Shown here piece by piece: positions 63,308 through 64,000 of a stretch of 64,000 bases of DNA. Source of the stretch: an uncultured Bacteroidales bacterium (GTDB taxonomy: Bacteria > Bacteroidota > Bacteroidia > Bacteroidales > F082); assembly GCA_900315175.1 (NCBI GenBank), contig OMYA01000002.1, forward strand, positions 62,001-126,000, in the 5' to 3' direction. How positions within the stretch are numbered: position 1 is the first letter of the stretch; every line of letters starts with the position of its first letter. The notes under the pieces are model-generated. The model was not told where the DNA came from and searched no databases. It was given only the letters and a program-made list of their open reading frames with translations. The translations under genes were made by a program, and so were the position numbers.

Positions 63308-64000
63308 ACCGACAATCATTCCCCCAACCAGCTCATTAACATCCCCCACTCCCTGTCTCTCACAGTATTCCACAATGCCTTTTGCGACCTTTGCGGAGAT
63401 TGCGGGGTCGATGAAGTTCGCTGTACCTATCTGTATTGCTGAGGCTCCGGCAAGCAGGAACTCTATCGCGTCGGTGGCCGACGAGATGCCTCCTAATCCT
63501 ATCACCGGGATTTTCACGGCTTTCGACACCTGCCATACCATGCGCAACGCCACTGGCTTCACGCAGGCACCCGACAAGCCGCCCGTCACCATCGACAGCA
63601 CCGGCTTTCTTGTCTCTGCATCGATAGCCATTCCGAGCAACGTATTAATTAAGGAGACAGAATCAGCACCGGCAGCTTCAGCGGCAAGCGCAATCTCAGC
63701 AATGTTAGTAACATTCGGTGAAAGCTTCACCATCAGATGTTTGTGATAGACCTCACGCACCGCCTTAGTCACCTGCTCGATGCCAGAACATGTCACACCG
63801 AACGCCATTCCGCCTTGTTTTACATTAGGGCATGACACGTTAAGCTCGATAGCCGGGATGTCGTCAAGTGCGTCAATCTTAGCGGCAGCAGCAACGTAAT
63901 CGTCTATGTTTGAGCCACTTACGTTAACAATAACATTAGTGTCGAAATGTCTGATTCTCGGATAAATCGTTTCAATGAAGTAATCTACGCCTTTGTTTTG
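63305..64000 (-). CDS. pyrD: Dihydroorotate dehydrogenase B, catalytic subunit (partial, N-terminus beyond the window)
   Basis: 231 C-terminal residues. The minus-strand frame is open to the window edge ('[20 protein letters not shown]', '[20 protein letters not shown]'), so the internal Met at 63838 is not the start. The catalytic Cys in 'NVSCPN' marks class 1B, which works with the PyrK iron-sulfur flavoprotein. FMN contacts 'KLSPNVTNI', '[20 protein letters not shown]' are present. Pyrimidine synthesis. Confidence 0.93.
   Translation of the reverse strand, partial: QNKGVDYFIETIYPRIRHFDTNVIVNVSGSNIDDYVAAAAKIDALDDIPAIELNVSCPNVKQGGMAFGVTCSGIEQVTKAVREVYHKHLMVKLSPNVTNIAEIALAAEAAGADSVSLINTLLGMAIDAETRKPVLSMVTGGLSGACVKPVALRMVWQVSKAVKIPVIGLGGISSATDAIEFLLAGASAIQIGTANFIDPAISAKVAKGIVEYCERQGVGDVNELVGGMIVG

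Overview
The window looks like a chromosomal segment of a Bacteroidota member, most likely order Bacteroidales. I base this on Bacteroidota-type promoters (TTG, about 19 bases, then TAnnTTTG), the lineage-restricted TamL lipoprotein, a DUF4290 gene beside murA, a type 9 secretion C-terminal domain, fimbrillin-like lipoproteins with SUMF/FISUMP-like C-termini, a MurA with Asp at the usual catalytic Cys, and zinc-free L36 and S14. No rRNA, tRNA, CRISPR array, prophage or insertion sequence was recognised. I cannot place it below order.

Layout. 1-5892 (+): end of an ExbD-like gene, a TonB-like protein, folC, tamL and a RecD-like helicase. 6023-9281 (-): enolase, then a secreted-protein gene pair inserted between eno and rplQ. 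9725-27789 (-): one continuous str/S10/spc/alpha super-cluster from rpsL to rplQ, including fusA, secY, map, infA and rpoA. 27790-28756: str leader and promoter, a frameshifted gene remnant, and a compact small RNA gene with its own promoter and terminator. 28757-32682: two large tandem paralogues (-) with osmC between them. 32810-50197 (+): pcrA, DUF4290-murA, grpE-dnaJ-ABC exporter, secDF, a PorE-like OmpA protein with purM-prfA, and pyrF. 50194-55079 (-): thioesterase, a type 9 secreted Omp28-like protein, ilvE and a methyltransferase. 55292-59890 (+): htpG, lemA-TPM, an AT-rich four-helix-bundle gene, ftsE-like. 59879-62114 (-): two glycosyltransferases. 62191-64000: murB (+) and the end of pyrD (-).

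Most of the window is core housekeeping: translation, envelope assembly (TamL, SecY, SecDF, MurA, MurB, PorE-like), chaperones, and pyrimidine, purine and folate synthesis. The unusual material lies between and inside these genes. (1) A three-member secreted family in which a short protein with a PLGxGL plus basic-tail ending and a lipoprotein are separate in one locus and fused into one reading frame in two others. (2) Small palindromes that sit in intergenic spaces and also inside the frames of the helicase and murB. (3) Heptamer and octamer tandem repeats of different sequence at many gene borders. (4) Two candidate small RNAs. (5) Three 21-bp-spaced boxes upstream of the split family member. 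(6) A degenerate retropepsin-like domain on the PorE-like protein.
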